A DNA stretch of 64,000 nt from contig JADJKL010000011.1 in NCBI GenBank assembly GCA_016706055.1, positions 62,001 to 126,000 of the forward strand, given 5' to 3'. Shown here in pieces: positions 15,975 to 26,103 of the stretch. Within the stretch, counting starts at the first letter, position 1; each line of letters starts with the position of its first letter. The translations under genes were made by a program, and so were the position numbers. This stretch comes from Chitinophagaceae bacterium. Lineage in GTDB: Bacteria > Bacteroidota > Bacteroidia > Chitinophagales > Chitinophagaceae. The notes beneath the pieces are model-generated. The model saw nothing but the letters and a program-made list of their open reading frames with translations. It searched no databases and had not been told where the DNA came from.

Positions 15975-17768
15975 ATGAAGAACATCAGAAATTTTTGCAT
16001 CATCGCACATATTGACCACGGCAAATCTACCTTGGCTGACCGCTTGTTACAATCTACCGGCACCATTAGCGATAGAGACATGATGGATCAGGTGCTGGAT
16101 GATATGGACCTGGAAAGGGAGAAGGGAATTACCATTAAAAGTCATGCTATTCAAATTGATTATAAGCATACGGATGGACAGGGATATACCCTGAACTTGA
16201 TCGATACTCCGGGCCATGTGGACTTTAGCTACGAGGTGAGCCGTGCACTGGCTGCCTGCGAAGGTTGCCTGCTTTTGGTGGATGCTACGCAGGGTATTCA
16301 AGCCCAGACTATCAGCAACTTATACCTTGCAATTGATAATGATCTTGAGATAATTCCTGTCATCAATAAGATAGATATGGACGGGGCAATGATTGAGGAA
16401 GTGGAAGACCAGATTATAGAATTGATAGGCTGTAAGAAGGAAGAAATTCTTCATGCCAGCGGCCGTACCGGCATTGGTGTGGAAGGAATTTTAGATGCAA
16501 TTGTAAACAGAATACCGGCACCAGTTGGTAAGCCTGATGCACCGTTGCAGGCTTTGATATTTGACAGTATGTTCAATTCCTTCCGAGGAATCATCGTTTA
16601 TTTCCGGGTAAGAAATGGCTCGATAAAGAAAGGTGATAAAGTAGAGTTTGTAAGCACCGGACAAGAATATGAAGCGGATGAAGTAGGTATTTTGAAAATG
16701 AAGATGACTGCGAAAAGTGAAGTGAAATGTGGCGATGTAGGTTATCTAATTACCGGTATAAAAAATGCCAAAGAAGTAAAAGTGGGTGATACGATTACAC
16801 TGGCTGCAAATCCTACCCAGGAAATCATCAAAGGTTTTCAGGAAGTGAAGCCGATGGTGTTCGCCGGTATCTTCCCGGTGAATACAGAAGATTTTGAAGA
16901 ACTGCGGGATTGCATGGACAAACTTCAATTGAATGATGCTTCGCTGACTTATGAGTTAGAAACTTCGCAGGCATTAGGCTTTGGTTTCCGTTGCGGATTC
17001 CTTGGTTTGCTGCATATGGAGATTATACAGGAACGTTTGGAAAGAGAATTTAACCAGACGGTAATTACTACTGTACCCAACGTAAGTTTTATAGCTTACA
17101 CAACAGCTGGAGAAAAAATTATTGTTAACAACCCGACTGAATTTCCCGACCCGGTAAAGACAGAAAGGATTGAAGAGCCTTTTATTAAAGCACAGATAAT
17201 TACCAAGCCGGAATATATTGGCAACATCATGACACTTTGCTTGGGTAAAAGAGGTATGCTGATGAATCAGAGCTACCTTACTACAACAAGAGTAGAGTTG
17301 ATTTTCGAAATGCCATTGACGGAGATTGTTTTTGATTTTTACGATAAATTAAAATCGCAAACGAGAGGTTATGCTTCGTTTGATTATCACCCCATCGGTT
17401 TCCGTGATGCAGATATTGTAAAGATGGACATCTTATTGAACGGAGATAAAGTGGATGCTTTAAGTGCATTGATACACCGGGCAAGAGGGCAGGAGTTTGG
17501 TAGAAAACTTTGTGAGAAATTGAAAGAACTGGTTCCCCGTCAGCAATTCCAGATTGCAATACAGGCGGCTATTGGTGCTAAGGTGTTGGCAAGAGAAACT
17601 ATCTCTGCTATGCGTAAGGATGTAACTGCAAAATGTTATGGTGGTGACATCAGTCGTAAACGCAAACTATTAGAGAAGCAAAAAGAAGGGAAGAAGCGAA
17701 TGAGGCAGATTGGCAATGTGGAAATACCGCAGGAGGCATTTTTGGCAGTGTTGAAGTTGGATGATTAA
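15975..17768 (+). CDS. lepA: Elongation factor 4 (LepA), back-translocating GTPase
   Basis: A 597-residue protein, normal length. The G domain has AHIDHGKS at 11-18 (G1), DTPGHVDF (G3) and NKID (G4). The LepA-specific parts follow: ECEG-free switch, KPMVFAGIFPVNTEDFEELRDCMDKL, RCGFLGLLHMEIIQERLEREF, and the C-terminal domain with KVLARETISAMRKDVTAKCYGGDISRKRKLLEKQKEGKKRM (listed in outline only). EF4 binds ribosomes and influences translocation or 30S assembly. It is monocistronic with a strong hairpin region downstream. Confidence 0.97.
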   Translation: MKNIRNFCIIAHIDHGKSTLADRLLQSTGTISDRDMMDQVLDDMDLEREKGITIKSHAIQIDYKHTDGQGYTLNLIDTPGHVDFSYEVSRALAACEGCLLLVDATQGIQAQTISNLYLAIDNDLEIIPVINKIDMDGAMIEEVEDQIIELIGCKKEEILHASGRTGIGVEGILDAIVNRIPAPVGKPDAPLQALIFDSMFNSFRGIIVYFRVRNGSIKKGDKVEFVSTGQEYEADEVGILKMKMTAKSEVKCGDVGYLITGIKNAKEVKVGDTITLAANPTQEIIKGFQEVKPMVFAGIFPVNTEDFEELRDCMDKLQLNDASLTYELETSQALGFGFRCGFLGLLHMEIIQERLEREFNQTVITTVPNVSFIAYTTAGEKIIVNNPTEFPDPVKTERIEEPFIKAQIITKPEYIGNIMTLCLGKRGMLMNQSYLTTTRVELIFEMPLTEIVFDFYDKLKSQTRGYASFDYHPIGFRDADIVKMDILLNGDKVDALSALIHRARGQEFGRKLCEKLKELVPRQQFQIAIQAAIGAKVLARETISAMRKDVTAKCYGGDISRKRKLLEKQKEGKKRMRQIGNVEIPQEAFLAVLKLDD

Positions 17769-17776
17769 GAGAGGGC

Positions 17777-17863
17777 CATGAAGCAGATACTCCTATGTCG
17801 TATCGCTTCATGATAGTGAGTGGGAAATATATTGTGAGGCATCATAAGAGGATGCCTTTTTTT
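17777..17863 (+). terminator. 3' hairpin and terminator after lepA
   Basis: Two structures follow the stop. The first, 17777-17812, pairs CATGAAGC and GATAC with GTATC and GCTTCATG around a 9-base loop and one bulged A. The second, 17837-17857, pairs AGGCATC with GATGCCT and is followed by a T-run, a standard intrinsic terminator. Confidence 0.8.
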
Positions 17864-17895
17864 ATTGTTGTATTTTAGATTTTAAATAGATAAGA

Positions 17896-18666
17896 GTGAA
17901 GTTTTCAGATATTATAAATTATCCATTGTCGTTGCTGGGGCTAAAGATTGTTCGACAATCAAGCCTGAAAAAATTGCAGTCTGGTTATTTGAAGTTTAAT
18001 ATTAATGATATTGAGAAAGATGCTGATTTTATAAAGTTGTATAATAGGGTTTGGGAATTTACAATGGTGGAAATAGAAAGATGCCATGCTCTTTATACTT
18101 CGGTAAAATATATTTTGAAGAACAATATCTCTGGTGATTTTGTGGAATGTGGTGTGTGGAAGGGTGGCTCTTCCATGCTGGTTGCTTTACTATTGAAAAC
18201 TGAAAATGTAGTTGATCGGAAAATATACTTGTATGATACTTTTGCTGGAATGACAGAACCAGGTGATAATGATGGCGAAAAAGAGAAGATTGAATGGGAA
18301 AAGAATAAAAAAGATGATGGCGGCAGCAATTGGTGTCTTGCTACTTATGAAGAAACGTTAGCTAACATGCAAACCACAGGTTACCCAACAGAAAATATCA
18401 AATTGGTGAAAGGAAAAGTGGAAGACACAATTCCGGGAACTATGCCAGATAAGATTGCAATGTTACGATTAGATACAGATTGGTATGAATCAACCAAGCA
18501 TGAACTCACTCATCTTTTTCCTTTACTGGAAAAATCCGGAGTACTGATTATTGATGATTATGGAGCATGGCAAGGTGCAAGAAAAGCAGTGGATGAGTAT
18601 TTTGCTGAAAACGGCCCTTCCTTTTTAAACAGAATTGATTCTACCGGAAGATTACTTGTTAAGTAA
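17896..18666 (+). CDS. TylF/MycF-family class I methyltransferase
   Basis: A 256-residue protein starting at GTG. It carries the TylF/macrocin O-methyltransferase pattern: DFVECGVWKGGSSMLVALLL (SAM-binding loop), KIYLYDTFAGMTEPG, then MLRLDTDWYESTKHELTHLFPLLEKSGVLIIDDYG with the metal-binding Asp residues. Such enzymes methylate sugar hydroxyls. Its place at the edge of a glycan locus suggests O-methylation of a surface sugar. It is convergent with the glycosyltransferase at 18652 and overlaps it by 15 bp. Confidence 0.88.
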   Translation: MKFSDIINYPLSLLGLKIVRQSSLKKLQSGYLKFNINDIEKDADFIKLYNRVWEFTMVEIERCHALYTSVKYILKNNISGDFVECGVWKGGSSMLVALLLKTENVVDRKIYLYDTFAGMTEPGDNDGEKEKIEWEKNKKDDGGSNWCLATYEETLANMQTTGYPTENIKLVKGKVEDTIPGTMPDKIAMLRLDTDWYESTKHELTHLFPLLEKSGVLIIDDYGAWQGARKAVDEYFAENGPSFLNRIDSTGRLLVK

Positions 18667-19755
18667 AATCTTCTCTTCCCAAAATTTATAGATTGCATCT
18701 GGAGAAAATCGTTGCACATTTTCAAAGGCTGCTACTCCCATCTTAATTCTTTTCTCCTCATTCGTAATAAGTGAATTAATTGCTTCTGCCAATTTAGTTG
18801 TGTTTTCTTTTTCAACTAGTATTCCATCAGTATTATTAGAAATAATATGCCTTGGGCCAGTTTCACAATCAAAGGCAATGCAAGGCAACCCTACAGATTG
18901 AGCTTCCAGTAAAACCATAGGGAAGCATTCATTTCTCGATGTCATCACATAAATACTGGCATTTAGATATTCTGATGTTACATTGTGATCAACAGGTTCT
19001 TGAATGATCAGGTTTTGGGCCAAACCTTCCTGTATAATTATCTTCTTAATGCTGTCCACATCATCACAAGTGCCAATAACTTTCCAACTCCAATCGGGAT
19101 GCTGTTGAAAAACTTTTTTAGCTGTGCTAATTAACAAATCAATTCCTTTTACATGTACTAGTCTTGCAATTGTAAGTATTGTTTTATTTTCCAGCAATGC
19201 CACATCGCTACTTATTAGTATAAAATTGGGTATTACCAAAGAGTGTTTGTTGAGTGGCTGAAATAGTTTTTTCTCATCTTCATTCAGACAAACAATTGCA
19301 TCAAGCTTTGGATATGTGTTATTGAAAAGTGTTGTCCAGAATTTGTTTTTATTTAATTCATACCTGTGATGATGTTCCCATGAAATTAGCGTTGCCTGCT
19401 TTTTTATTCCGGTAAGAATGGCTGCTACTGCAAATGGATAGTCGGTAGCTATAACAATATCTGGGCTTACCTTCTTCAATAATTTTCGTAATTGCAATAC
19501 ATCGCTAAGCATTCGTAGCTTTCTTGAAATAATATTGCCATCCTTTGTAATGCCGAACGATAGCGGCCGTCGAACTATGTTTACTTTTTTATCAATAGGA
19601 TAAAATATTTCTTCTGTATCATCAAGGATAATTATGCTTACTGTGTGATTATGTTCAATAAAAATATTTGCTGTATTTACTATAGCTCTTTCAATGCCGC
19701 CAGGGAGATCGAGGCGGGAGCAGAGGATTGAAATATGTGTATTGGTCTTAGTCAA
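18652..19755 (-). CDS. Glycosyltransferase family 4
   Basis: A 367-residue GT-B glycosyltransferase. The N-terminal SRLDLPGGIERAIVNTANIF and the C-terminal nucleotide-sugar site VMTSRNECFPMVLLEAQSVGLPCIAFDCETGP (EX7E-like: E in RNECF and E in LLEAQ) are intact, with the donor-loop TIARLVHVKGIDLL. It acts on the cytoplasmic face. Donor and acceptor unknown. Its start overlaps the stop of the next glycosyltransferase by 4 bp, so the two are coupled. Confidence 0.88.
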   Translation of the reverse strand: MTKTNTHISILCSRLDLPGGIERAIVNTANIFIEHNHTVSIIILDDTEEIFYPIDKKVNIVRRPLSFGITKDGNIISRKLRMLSDVLQLRKLLKKVSPDIVIATDYPFAVAAILTGIKKQATLISWEHHHRYELNKNKFWTTLFNNTYPKLDAIVCLNEDEKKLFQPLNKHSLVIPNFILISSDVALLENKTILTIARLVHVKGIDLLISTAKKVFQQHPDWSWKVIGTCDDVDSIKKIIIQEGLAQNLIIQEPVDHNVTSEYLNASIYVMTSRNECFPMVLLEAQSVGLPCIAFDCETGPRHIISNNTDGILVEKENTTKLAEAINSLITNEEKRIKMGVAAFENVQRFSPDAIYKFWEEKILLNK

Positions 19756-21074
19756 GGTTTTAATATTTTCTTTATAACCCTTCGAACGGAGAAATAAATT
19801 AATCTTGATAGTGAAGTGTACTGTCTGAAGTATGTAGGATTTAAAGATGCATATTCTTTTTTAGTATCCTTCATTGCTTCTTTATAAATCTTTATTCTTT
19901 CTTCAACTATATTTTCTTCTTTCAATAGTTCACTTATTGTGTTATAAGCAGCCTGCCCTATTTTTTTACATAACTCCGGTGAGTTTTGTAGTTGTGTAAT
20001 TGCATCTGCAAGTGCTTCTGAATTTTCTGGATTTATTATTAATGCATTTTCTTTATCCTTGTATAAAAAAGAAGATCCTGTTGTTTCTGTAATGATAATT
20101 GCTTTTTTAAAGAAAGAGGCTTCTATTGAAATTACATTGAATGATTCCCAGATTGTTGGTATTATAATGAAAGATGCATTTTTATAAAGTTCAGATAATC
20201 GTTTGTCATCTGGGTTATTTTCCCAAATGATTTGCTTATTCCATAATTCTGGATAATTTTTTCCCAACTCTTTCGACATTAACTCTCCAGTTTCCTGAAA
20301 ATAATTATCAGTTCCCGCCCAGCGGATAATGCATTCTTCATTCCGAATATTTAGCTTTCTCAATGCATCCAATAAAATAAATGGCCCTTTTAATAGCTGA
20401 AGCCCGCCAACAACAAGGCCGTATTTTGGAGTAGAATTACTTTCCGGTATATCTTCAATCAGTGAATTGTATTCTGGGATAAATGCAATTCTTGCAATAT
20501 GAACTTTGGCTGAAGTATATTGTTCAATATCTTTTTTACTCTGCGGACTATGACTTATTATACCGTCAGCATTTTTAAAAGCCAGCCGTTCCAGTTTTTC
20601 AACCAATCTTGTTTGCTCATCCTCTTTATTATTGTTAAAATGCTTGTATTGAAAAAAGGCGCCATGTCCGCTTAAAAGAATCGGAGGGAAGCCATTTTCT
20701 TTTAAAAAAGATCCAATTCCTCCAAATGCAGAAGCTTCTATGATGTCAATATTATACTTACAGTGATTAGCTGCTAGCCATTCCTGCATCGCAAATCCCA
20801 TTGCAATCCAGTAAGGAGCATCCATACTGCCTTGTTTGAAATATTTTCTGTAATAATTGTAATGTGTGTGAAATGATTTTCGGAATTTTATAATAACAAT
20901 TCCGTTCTCTTCAGTTTCAACACCGTCTTCATCATTGATTGTTGCTTCTAAAGCAATTGTAAGTACTATAGCTTTATGTCCGGCATTTGCCATAAGTGTT
21001 GCCAATCGACGAGAGTAGGTTGCTATCCCTCCCGTGTCTGGAAAATAATTTGATGTGGCAATGCAGATGGTCAT
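19752..21074 (-). CDS. Glycosyltransferase family 4
   Basis: A 440-residue GT-B enzyme. The N-terminus has DTGGIATYSRRLATLMANAGHK, the C-terminal domain has VVGGLQLLKGPFILLDALRKL and SFIIIPTIWESFNVISIEASFFKKAIIITETTG (EX7E motif, E at WESFN and E in SIEAS). It ends in a basic amphipathic tail (SVRRVIKKILKP) that may bind the membrane. Specificity unknown. It is coupled to the GT4 gene downstream and lies 15 bp from the GT2 gene upstream. Confidence 0.88.
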   Translation of the reverse strand: MTICIATSNYFPDTGGIATYSRRLATLMANAGHKAIVLTIALEATINDEDGVETEENGIVIIKFRKSFHTHYNYYRKYFKQGSMDAPYWIAMGFAMQEWLAANHCKYNIDIIEASAFGGIGSFLKENGFPPILLSGHGAFFQYKHFNNNKEDEQTRLVEKLERLAFKNADGIISHSPQSKKDIEQYTSAKVHIARIAFIPEYNSLIEDIPESNSTPKYGLVVGGLQLLKGPFILLDALRKLNIRNEECIIRWAGTDNYFQETGELMSKELGKNYPELWNKQIIWENNPDDKRLSELYKNASFIIIPTIWESFNVISIEASFFKKAIIITETTGSSFLYKDKENALIINPENSEALADAITQLQNSPELCKKIGQAAYNTISELLKEENIVEERIKIYKEAMKDTKKEYASLNPTYFRQYTSLSRLIYFSVRRVIKKILKP

Positions 21075-21089
21075 TAATACAGCTATTAT

Positions 21090-22049
21090 TTAATATATAG
21101 TTTTTCTTTTTCTAAAAGTTATTTTTTGCCATAAAAGCATTGCAGAGACTTTGAAAGCTAAGCGCCGGTTTATAGAAAAATATGATCTAAGAATTTTAAC
21201 TGCATGTACGGAGCCATCTTTTATCATTCCAAAACCAAGGAATTGAAGTGTAAAAAAATCAATCAATGTCCTCTTATCTGTAATTACATCATTTTTTACG
21301 AGTAAGTTTAATATTCTGAAATACTCTTTTTTACTCTGTGATTTCTGAATATTGTTTAAAAAATTCTCTTGATGCATTCTGCAAGAATTCAGTGGTTTTG
21401 ATGAGTAGCAGATATTTGTATTGAGAGCAATAGCAATAAAACAGTACCAATCGCCATGATAGCGGAAATCTTTGAGATTGTTTATAATGTTTAGCAGTTT
21501 GTCTTTCCGTATTACTGTGCAACTGGCATTAATGATTGTGCAGATATATTTCAGAAAATAGTTTAATTCTTCCGTCCCTGTTATACAATAATCATCTGAC
21601 CATTTTTTTGTCTGGAAGTAATCGTTTTTAAATGAAGCAGAGTTCTTAAATCTGTAAGGTGTTCCATCGTCTGTATTGTAGATTGAATCGGAATAGAATA
21701 TTCCAGCTTCGGGACATTTTGCAATAGTAGCAAAAGCTGTTTCCAGGAAATCCGGTTCAGCATAATCATCACTTTCTGCAATCCAAATCCATTCACCTGA
21801 TGCCAGTGTGATACCTTTTGTCCATTGATGAAAAGGAGAGCCGCTGTTATTATCGTTTGTAATTACTTGTGAAACTTTAGAATGGTGCTTGTATTTTTCT
21901 ATGATTGCTAAACTTTCGTCTTCAGAGCAATCGTCAAGTATAATTAATTCATAATCGGTGAATGTCTGCAACAATATTGAGGTAATCCTTTGCTCAAGGT
22001 AATCTGCATGATTATAATTTGGTATGATAACTGAGCATTTAGGCATCAA
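21090..22049 (-). CDS. Glycosyltransferase family 2
   Basis: A 319-residue GT-A enzyme. It shows SVIIPNYNHADYLEQRITSIL, the nucleotide site ELIILDDCSEDES, and WIWIAESDDYAEPDFLE (the DXD-like ESDD). The last 60 residues are basic and may sit on the membrane. A deleted relative lies 800 bp upstream at 22845. 22050-22254, before it, is very AT-rich and I see no gene there. Confidence 0.88.
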   Translation of the reverse strand: MMPKCSVIIPNYNHADYLEQRITSILLQTFTDYELIILDDCSEDESLAIIEKYKHHSKVSQVITNDNNSGSPFHQWTKGITLASGEWIWIAESDDYAEPDFLETAFATIAKCPEAGIFYSDSIYNTDDGTPYRFKNSASFKNDYFQTKKWSDDYCITGTEELNYFLKYICTIINASCTVIRKDKLLNIINNLKDFRYHGDWYCFIAIALNTNICYSSKPLNSCRMHQENFLNNIQKSQSKKEYFRILNLLVKNDVITDKRTLIDFFTLQFLGFGMIKDGSVHAVKILRSYFSINRRLAFKVSAMLLWQKITFRKRKTIY

Positions 22050-22254
22050 TATGAATATTTTTTAATAAAAGAAACTCAGTTTAATAAAAACATTTTTGTG
22101 TAGCGGCTTTGCATATTTGCTTTGTTGCCAGCTATAGTTTAACAGTTTCGTCAAAAATCGTAAAATTATTTTTCCCTTTTTATAAAAATTTTGTTAGTTA
22201 ATTTAGCAGAATTAAATATAAAAATCAACAACATTTCTGCTTTCGTCCGAATTT

Positions 22255-22881
22255 TTAGTTTATCCTTTTCAGATATCCATTAATATTAAAAGTTACATTT
22301 GGACCAAAAAAATCACACCATTTTCTGTCAATTATAAAGTCGTTATTATCTTTTAAAAACTCTTTAATTGCCTTTTGTGGCCCACCATTAAAGGCACCCT
22401 GTATTCCCATTTTATTTACAATGCCATCCTCAATAATAAAATATGAATTTTTTGAAACATATTGCGAAAATTTATTTAAGGCTTTTAAATTATCTTCATA
22501 TTGGTGTGAACCATCATCAATTACCAAAATTGTTTTATATTTTGACAATGAACTTGTGTTATAGTTTTCGAAACCATCCTTAAATATCTTAATCCTTTCA
22601 TGCTGATGCACCAACTCGTTTTCATTATTTTCAGGAATATCTATTGTATGAATTTCACCTTTTTTATTTAACTCAAGAAGATCAGCAATATACAAGGATG
22701 ATCCTCCTTTGTTTGTGCCAATTTCTATGACAAGGTCTGGCTTTATTTCCCAAATTATCATTTGATATAATGTATAATCAAAAGGACATTTTATTGCAGG
22801 AACATCTTTATATGTCACATGGTGATGGCCCTTAAAAATAGACTTTAGTTTAAAATTTTGATTTCTTCTGAATAATGACAT
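22255..22881 (-). CDS. CmcI-like class I SAM-dependent methyltransferase
   Basis: A 208-residue protein resembling the cephalosporin hydroxylase/CmcI-type methyltransferases of polysaccharide clusters. Visible blocks are PDLVIEIGTNKGGSSLYIADLL (SAM loop), HTIDIPENNEN, KTILVIDDGSHQYEDNL and SYFIIEDGIV. It probably methylates a sugar or small acceptor. The ATG at 22881 lies inside the 3' end of the GT2 remnant (37 bp overlap), so the rearrangement that broke that gene placed the two together. Confidence 0.8.
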   Translation of the reverse strand: MSLFRRNQNFKLKSIFKGHHHVTYKDVPAIKCPFDYTLYQMIIWEIKPDLVIEIGTNKGGSSLYIADLLELNKKGEIHTIDIPENNENELVHQHERIKIFKDGFENYNTSSLSKYKTILVIDDGSHQYEDNLKALNKFSQYVSKNSYFIIEDGIVNKMGIQGAFNGGPQKAIKEFLKDNNDFIIDRKWCDFFGPNVTFNINGYLKRIN

Positions 22882-23108
22882 ATCATTTGTTTAATTTTTT
22901 TTGTTTCCCAATTTATTAGTATGGAACTAATAGTTTTTAAAGGCAGCAGAATTTTTAAACCTATAAGATGTGCCATCGTTATCAGTAAGCCATCATCTAA
23001 TATAATCATCTCAAAATCAGTAAAACCTTGTTTTAAAACTGATTGTATCCTTTCTTCTAGAAAAGAGGCATGATTATGATTTGGTATAATGACAGATGCT
23101 TGTGGCAT
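22845..23108 (-). pseudogene. Remnant of a family 2 glycosyltransferase (internal deletion)
   Basis: The first 39 codons are a good GT2 start (SVIIPNHNHASFLEERIQSVL, EMIILDD). Directly after ILDD the frame changes. The DNA of the next segment, read one phase over, gives LTDNDGTSYRFKNSAAFKNY, which aligns with TDDGTPYRFKNSASFKND far downstream in the intact paralogue at 21090. About 75 codons, including the second acid motif, are therefore missing, and the open frame continues in the wrong phase. The gene cannot be functional. Confidence 0.82.
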
Positions 23109-23128
23109 GGTATGGTTGGACTATAGAA

Positions 23129-24019
23129 CTAATGCTTTTTTTTGAACAATTGTTGAAGTCTATATTTTGCCTTGCGGAAATATTTTTTATGCAAGGAGAA
23201 TAAAATATTTGCTGGAGATAATTTATTTGTAATGGCAGGATCGTATACAAGTGAGGCTAATGATGTGCCATTGATATAAGGCATTAAAGGTTCTAATCCT
23301 TTGTTGTCTAAAACTAATTTAATCAGTGGTCTCTCAAAAATATCGATTAATAATTCTACACAGTGCCTGATTCTTACTGGGTTAAGATAATAAGTTGTAT
23401 CGAATTCCTGATGAGCAAATGAGCTGATTTTTTTCTGATAGCGGGAAATGTCATACCCAAAAAGATAACTGAAATGCCAGCCGGTGTACGTCATGCCTGT
23501 TGTAACTTTATCAATGGTGAATAAAGGATAATCACGGCTCCTGTAGCCAAGATCTTTATCCTTTATAAAGGACCAATTAGCAGCAAGATTAACAAAGAAG
23601 GAACAATTTGCCTTCACATTAAGAAAATAATAGTTCACAGGTAATTCAATCAATACTGGTAGCCGAATACCTGGAACAGATAATACTGCTTTGATATTGA
23701 TGATCTCATCTGCATCGGAAATAAAAATGATATCATCATTGGCACATTGCTCTAATCCATTTTTAATTGAATTGCGTTGAAAAAATTCATAGGCCCAGGC
23801 GTCCATATCATTTGATGGAACTATTACATGAATAATCTTATCAAGAAATTTGTCAAATCGTTCCTTGTTTAATTGATAATTTAAAGGTTTTGGTTTGCCA
23901 GATAAAGTTCTTTCTGATTCCACCAACACAAAATAATCAACTGTGTCCTCCAGAAACTTTAACCGAAGCTCAAGCAAATCCAGTTCATCATTAAATATAA
24001 AACAATCATATATTTTCAT
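23129..24019 (-). CDS. GT17-like glycosyltransferase
   Basis: A 296-residue protein of the family related to eukaryotic beta-1,4-mannosyl-glycoprotein N-acetylglucosaminyltransferase (GT17). It begins MKIYDCFIFNDELDLLELRL, continues with VDYFVLVESERTLSGKPKPL and has the acidic site DDIIFISDADEI. The GWHFSYLFG segment is also typical. The C-terminus is basic. Its start overlaps the ABC ATPase stop by 14 bp, so it belongs to the same operon. Confidence 0.82.
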   Translation of the reverse strand: MKIYDCFIFNDELDLLELRLKFLEDTVDYFVLVESERTLSGKPKPLNYQLNKERFDKFLDKIIHVIVPSNDMDAWAYEFFQRNSIKNGLEQCANDDIIFISDADEIINIKAVLSVPGIRLPVLIELPVNYYFLNVKANCSFFVNLAANWSFIKDKDLGYRSRDYPLFTIDKVTTGMTYTGWHFSYLFGYDISRYQKKISSFAHQEFDTTYYLNPVRIRHCVELLIDIFERPLIKLVLDNKGLEPLMPYINGTSLASLVYDPAITNKLSPANILFSLHKKYFRKAKYRLQQLFKKKH

Positions 24020-25234
24020 GCCTTAATATTTGCCATTTCGTTTCGGTATAAGTTTTTATATGTGATGGGAATCCAGCTGGACGTAAAGCCTTGTCAGAAT
24101 TAATAATGTTAAAACGGAGATAATCTGAATATGCATGAGCAATATCTCCTTTTTCCAAAACAAAAATATCAAGCAAATATGTACCCGGTGCCGGATTGAT
24201 GGCAGAAAGGTTTGCTTGTATAGTTAACTGTTCATTAGCATTTAGTCGAATTAGTTCTTGCTGATCAAGTGTGGTAGAATGTGTAATGATTTCTCCATAA
24301 ATATTTTTTAGATTAAATGCCACTTCTACTTCTTGTAGAAATTGTCTAGCTATTATTTTTAATTCGATGCTAGCCGGGTGGCCGAGCAATAATTCTACAA
24401 CCGGTTTGCTATGTTGTAATAACTTACAATCCAGGATTTCCGCCATTTTATTTCCATAACCTATTTCTTTATTTAGTCCAGTGCTTATATCATTTGAATA
24501 GTTTTCGATCACTTTGTTTGTTTCACCAACCAAACGAATTTTACCTTCTGTTAAATAGATGGATTTGTTACATAGTGTTTGAATTGCGCCGATATTATGA
24601 CTCACAAACAAAATCGTTCTCCCATCATTTTTACTCACCTCTTCCATTTTGCCCAAGCATTTTTTCTGAAACTCCATATCGCCTACAGCCAATACCTCAT
24701 CAATTAATAATATTTCTGGTTCTAGATGCGCCGCAACTGAAAAGGCAAGTCTTAATTGCATTCCGCTACTATAATGTTTTAATGGAGTGTCAATAAATTT
24801 TTCTACGCCACTAAAATCAATAATCTTATCTAATTGTTTTGTGATCTCAACTCTTTTAAACCTAGAATTGAACCATTAAGATAAATGTTTTCTCTGCCGG
24901 TTAGTTCAGGATGAAAGCCTGTTCCAACTTCCAGCAAGCTTCCAACTCTTCCACGAATAATAACTTCGCCTGTTGTAGGTGGAGTTATACGACTGATTAT
25001 TTTTAGTAAAGTGCTTTTGCCTGCACCGTTTCTTCCAATTATGCCAACCCGTTCACTTGGCATGATGTCAGCATTAATATCCTGTAATGCCCAGAACTTT
25101 TCTTTTTTCCTTTTTGAAGATTTAAATATGTTTTTCATTGAGCCAGATATGACATCTCTCAACGAAATATACGGCTGTGCCGAAGCCAGCGTATATTCTT
25201 TACCAAGGTTTCGTATTTCAATGGCTGGCTTCAT
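24006..25234 (-). CDS. Polysaccharide ABC exporter ATPase, Wzt-like (frameshifted)
   Basis: Two frames make one protein of about 409 residues. The N-terminal part has Walker A GRNGAGKST and RVGSLLEVGTGFHPELTGRENIYLNGSILGL. The C-terminal part has the signature YSSGMQLRLAFSVAAHL, Walker B ILLIDEVLAVGD and a Wzt-type carbohydrate-recognition domain (IELKIIARQFLQEVEVAFNL). They join at the T4 run 24854-24857: one more A on the coding strand gives LGLKRVEITKQLDKIIDFSGVE. With the permease at 25234 it would export an undecaprenyl-linked glycan. Confidence 0.87.
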
Positions 25235-26056
25235 CAGGAAAGATCGGCGAAATAAGATTCGGTTTTACGGAAATAAAAAATGCCAATGGCAAAAAAAAGA
25301 AAAGTACTTAGCAGCCCAATACTTATAACTGTAATATCTGGTGTAGTGCCTGACAAAGGCGACCTGAATAATTCAATGGCTGCATTCATCGGGTTTATGG
25401 CTAGCAAATATTTAAGCCATTGCTGTTGTATTGAAAATAAAGGATAAATTATTTGCGAAGCAAAAAATAAAACTTGTAATAGAAATGGAATTGTATATCG
25501 AAAGTCACGGAATTTTACATTTAGAGCTGCTAAAAAAGTTCCGATGCCAAATGCTGCTAACAAAACAATAATTATTCCAGCAGGAAAATAAAATGCAGCT
25601 TGCCAACTTATGGGTTGTTTATAGATTATACAAAGCACAATAAAAATTAATAACCCCATTAAGAAATCAAAGAAAGCAACTAAAATAGCTGAACCGGGAA
25701 TAATTAAACGAGGAAAATATATTTTTTAATAATATTCGAATTTTGAATCATGCTTTCGCCAGCATGGGATACTGATGAACTAAACAGATTCCAAAGAATC
25801 AATCCTGACAAAACAAAATGGGATAAACCACATTTCCAGAATCTATTTTCAATGTTTTGGAAAACAAAAAAGTAAAAATGACCATCATGCCTAATGGCTG
25901 TAATAAAGCCCAGATGATCCCTAGGTAAGTTTGTTTGTATTTAACTTTTATATCCCGCCAGGTAAAGAAATAGAAAAGCTCACGGTACTGCCATAACTCT
26001 TTCAATCCCAATGAAAAGCCCGAAGGTGGCTTGATATGCTGAGTGAATTTTGACAT
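25234..26056 (-). CDS. Polysaccharide ABC exporter permease, Wzm-like (two frameshifts)
   Basis: An ABC-2 permease of about 274 residues split over three phases. The N-terminal frame has ELWQYRELFYFFTWRDIKVKYKQTYLG, the typical cytoplasmic helix. The first break lies in the A4 runs at 25810-25818, after which the chain reads LSGLILWNLFSSSVSHAGESMIQNSN. The second is the T6 run at 25722-25727, after which it reads KIYFPRLIIPGSAILVAFFDFL. Each is repaired by one base. The start is probably the ATG at 26056. It shares one base with the ATPase ATG. Confidence 0.85.
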
Positions 26057-26103
26057 GGCCCTAAAGATAGCCATTGCCCGGTGAAAGTGAAAATTGTGAA
26101 GTT

